Assembly (NCBI GenBank): GCA_938038035.1 | Contig: CALHQV010000202.1 | Span: forward strand, 1-6,629 | From: an uncultured Gemella sp. | GTDB taxonomy: Bacteria > Bacillota > Bacilli > Staphylococcales > Gemellaceae | DNA length: 6,629 nucleotides | Direction of reading: 5' to 3' | In this document: positions 5,645 through 6,629 of the stretch, piece after piece | Numbering within the stretch: position 1 is the stretch's first letter | Layout: the number at the start of each line of letters is the position of its first letter | The notes under the pieces: generated by a model | What the model was told of the DNA's origin: nothing | Database searches by the model: none | What the model saw: the letters and a program-made list of their open reading frames with translations, nothing else | Made by a program: the position numbers and the translations under genes

Positions 5645-5673
5645 AAAAATATAAAGAAAAAGAGGTAAATAAA

Positions 5674-6294
5674 ATGACAAAAAATATTAACAATAAAGAG
5701 ATTGAAACACTAGAAGGAGTTTACGAAGAAACGATGAATGATCAGTATGAATATAATGAACAACCAAGAAAATCAAAAAGAAACTTTCTAAAACCATTAA
5801 TTATTGGTGCATTAGCTGCAGTTTTAACAGGTGGAGTAGGAGCGTATGCATACGATAAGTATGAAACAGCACAAAGAGCTAAGATTCAAGAAGCGTATTC
5901 GAATGTGAAGTTGAATGTCGGACAGCAAACAAATCAAAATAATAGTGGGAATAATAACAATAGTAACAATAGTGATAATGGTTCAAACAGTAATTCACAA
6001 AATGATAACCAGTCTTCAAATGTTCAAAATAATAATATCAACACTCAACAAAATGTACAAAACGTAAAATCACAACAAGAAATTCGCACTATAGTAGCAC
6101 AAGCAATTTCAACGCCAGAACAAAATATTAATTTTGTAAAAATTAAACCTGAGTATGAGGATGATTACGCAGTTCAAAATAATGGAGTACCTTTATACGT
6201 TTATGAAATAGAAGCTCGTGCAAATGGATTAGAATATGATCTAAAAGTTGATGCTGTGTCAGGAAAAGTTTTAAAAGTAGAAATAGATAACTAA
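5674..6294 (+). CDS. Membrane-anchored PepSY-domain protein
   Basis: This 206-residue protein has a charged cytoplasmic N-terminus (1-40) ending in basic RKSKR. One membrane segment follows (about 41-60, PLIIGALAAVLTGGVGAYAY). Next is a short helix-like stretch (61-83), an Asn/Ser/Gln-rich low-complexity linker (about 84-132), and a C-terminal PepSY-like domain (about 134-204). The domain ends in the typical pattern YVYEIEARANGLEYDLKVDA (175-194) then SGKVL. Topology should place the PepSY domain outside, on the same side as the kinase sensor. The ATG follows AGAGGT (5661-5666). Two copies of the TTCAT promoter precede it, matching one before the two-component operon. Small PepSY proteins next to two-component genes are known in Firmicutes (for example ykoI beside ykoGH in Bacillus subtilis). 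A feedback or accessory-sensor role is plausible but inferred. Confidence 0.85.
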   Translation: MTKNINNKEIETLEGVYEETMNDQYEYNEQPRKSKRNFLKPLIIGALAAVLTGGVGAYAYDKYETAQRAKIQEAYSNVKLNVGQQTNQNNSGNNNNSNNSDNGSNSNSQNDNQSSNVQNNNINTQQNVQNVKSQQEIRTIVAQAISTPEQNINFVKIKPEYEDDYAVQNNGVPLYVYEIEARANGLEYDLKVDAVSGKVLKVEIDN

Positions 6295-6300
6295 AAAAAT

Positions 6301-6344
6301 AAACTGATAGTCTAGAAATAATATCTAGATTATCAGTTTTTTTT
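6301..6344. terminator. Probable bidirectional terminator between convergent genes
   Basis: AAACTGATAGTCTAGA (6301-6316) pairs with TCTAGATTATCAGTTT (6324-6339) as a 16-bp stem with one G-U pair and a 7-nt loop. A T run at 6337-6344 serves the + strand PepSY gene. On the other side the seven As at 6293-6299 give a U tail to transcripts from the - strand, so it can also end the convergent gene at 6393-6629. Confidence 0.9.
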
Positions 6345-6392
6345 GGTGAGGACTTCACATATAAATTAAATATGGTTTGACCTTTTAAATTT

Positions 6393-6629
6393 TTACTTAT
6401 TTTTGTTATTGTTATAAATATAATATCCAATGAAAATAGCGACTATTAGATATAAATTAAAGTTAGGGTTGGCAATATAAAATAGCATTGCCTTATATGA
6501 TAGACGCATTAGTAATCCTTGGATAATTGATGGTGCAAAAAGTAAAACTAGGATTATAGAATTATCCATCTTCCTTGCTAATAATATTATAAAAAATAAT
6601 ATCAGCAGAAGAATTAGTATTGCTAAATA
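6393..6629 (-). CDS. C-terminal part of an unidentified membrane protein (cut by window edge)
   Basis: On the - strand a frame is open from the window edge for 78 codons to TAA at 6393-6395. Its start lies beyond the right edge. The visible part is strongly hydrophobic, with about three candidate membrane segments: residues 1-18 (YLAILILLLILFFIILLA), about 25-41, and about 58-72 (FNLYLIVAIFIGYYIY). Basic residues lie between them (ARK, MRLSYK) and the tail is polar (NNNKNK). The stop falls shortly before the shared hairpin at 6301-6344, as expected for a convergent gene. Hydrophobic runs can arise by chance in AT-rich antisense DNA, but uninterrupted coding with sensible loops and a well-placed stop favours a real gene. 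I do not recognise the family. Confidence 0.7.
   Translation of the reverse strand, partial: YLAILILLLILFFIILLARKMDNSIILVLLFAPSIIQGLLMRLSYKAMLFYIANPNFNLYLIVAIFIGYYIYNNNKNK

Larger units (their letters stand above)
5542..5652 (+). repeat. Tandem 45-bp direct repeat carrying duplicated promoters
   Basis: Bases 5542-5586 recur at 5608-5652, offset by 66 bp, with only two differences (5567/5633 and 5571/5637). Each copy contains the TTCAT direct repeat and a TATAAT. The 21 bp between copies (5587-5607) is purine-rich and not duplicated. The match covers the functional promoter elements and ends beyond the -10, pointing to a promoter duplication kept by selection or a recent event. Confidence 0.93.

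Noticed and set aside
6143..6430. 95-codon - strand frame at the end of the PepSY gene
   Set aside because: It overlaps the PepSY domain coding region antisense and runs through the strong terminator hairpin; the neighbouring - strand frame ending at 6393 is the better gene candidate.

Overview
The window is AT-rich DNA with Firmicute-type signals: AGGAGG-like ribosome binding sites, sigma-A promoters and U-tailed intrinsic terminators. The gene content fits a low-GC coccus such as Gemella or a relative. That genus is a guess from general resemblance, not something the sequence proves. All complete genes read on the + strand, and one cut-off gene enters from the right edge on the - strand.

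Region 1 (1-3330) is a tryptophan-uptake operon. Bases 1-90 hold no gene I can support, only A/T-rich DNA. A near-consensus promoter (91-119) is followed by an untranslated leader of about 335 nt. The leader encodes an 18-residue peptide with one Trp codon (157-213). It then carries a chain of mutually exclusive RNA pairings that includes two tandem intrinsic terminators (307-335 and 359-389). Next come trpX (anchored substrate-binding protein), an intercistronic hairpin, trpY (permease) and trpZ (ATPase), and a terminator that ends the unit. The Trp codon in the leader agrees independently with the family-based assignment of the transporter to tryptophan.

Region 2 (3329-6344) is a two-component system followed by a gene it probably controls. 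An OmpR/PhoB-type response regulator and a membrane histidine kinase are translationally coupled: the kinase starts at a TTG inside the end of the regulator gene. After a terminator comes a separately transcribed gene for a membrane-anchored PepSY-domain protein. The same operator-like arrangement, TTCAT-N6-TTCAT followed 10 bp later by a -10 hexamer, occurs before the regulator gene (3329-3360) and twice before the PepSY gene (5547-5578 and 5613-5644, inside a 45-bp direct repeat). The simplest reading is that the regulator activates its own operon and the PepSY gene.

Region 3 (6301-6629): a long symmetric hairpin lies between the PepSY gene and a convergent - strand reading frame (6393-6629) that runs off the window. 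This frame is the C-terminal end of an unidentified membrane protein; its start lies outside the window.

The most notable material is the multi-segment tryptophan attenuator and the shared TTCAT operator linking the two-component system to the PepSY gene.
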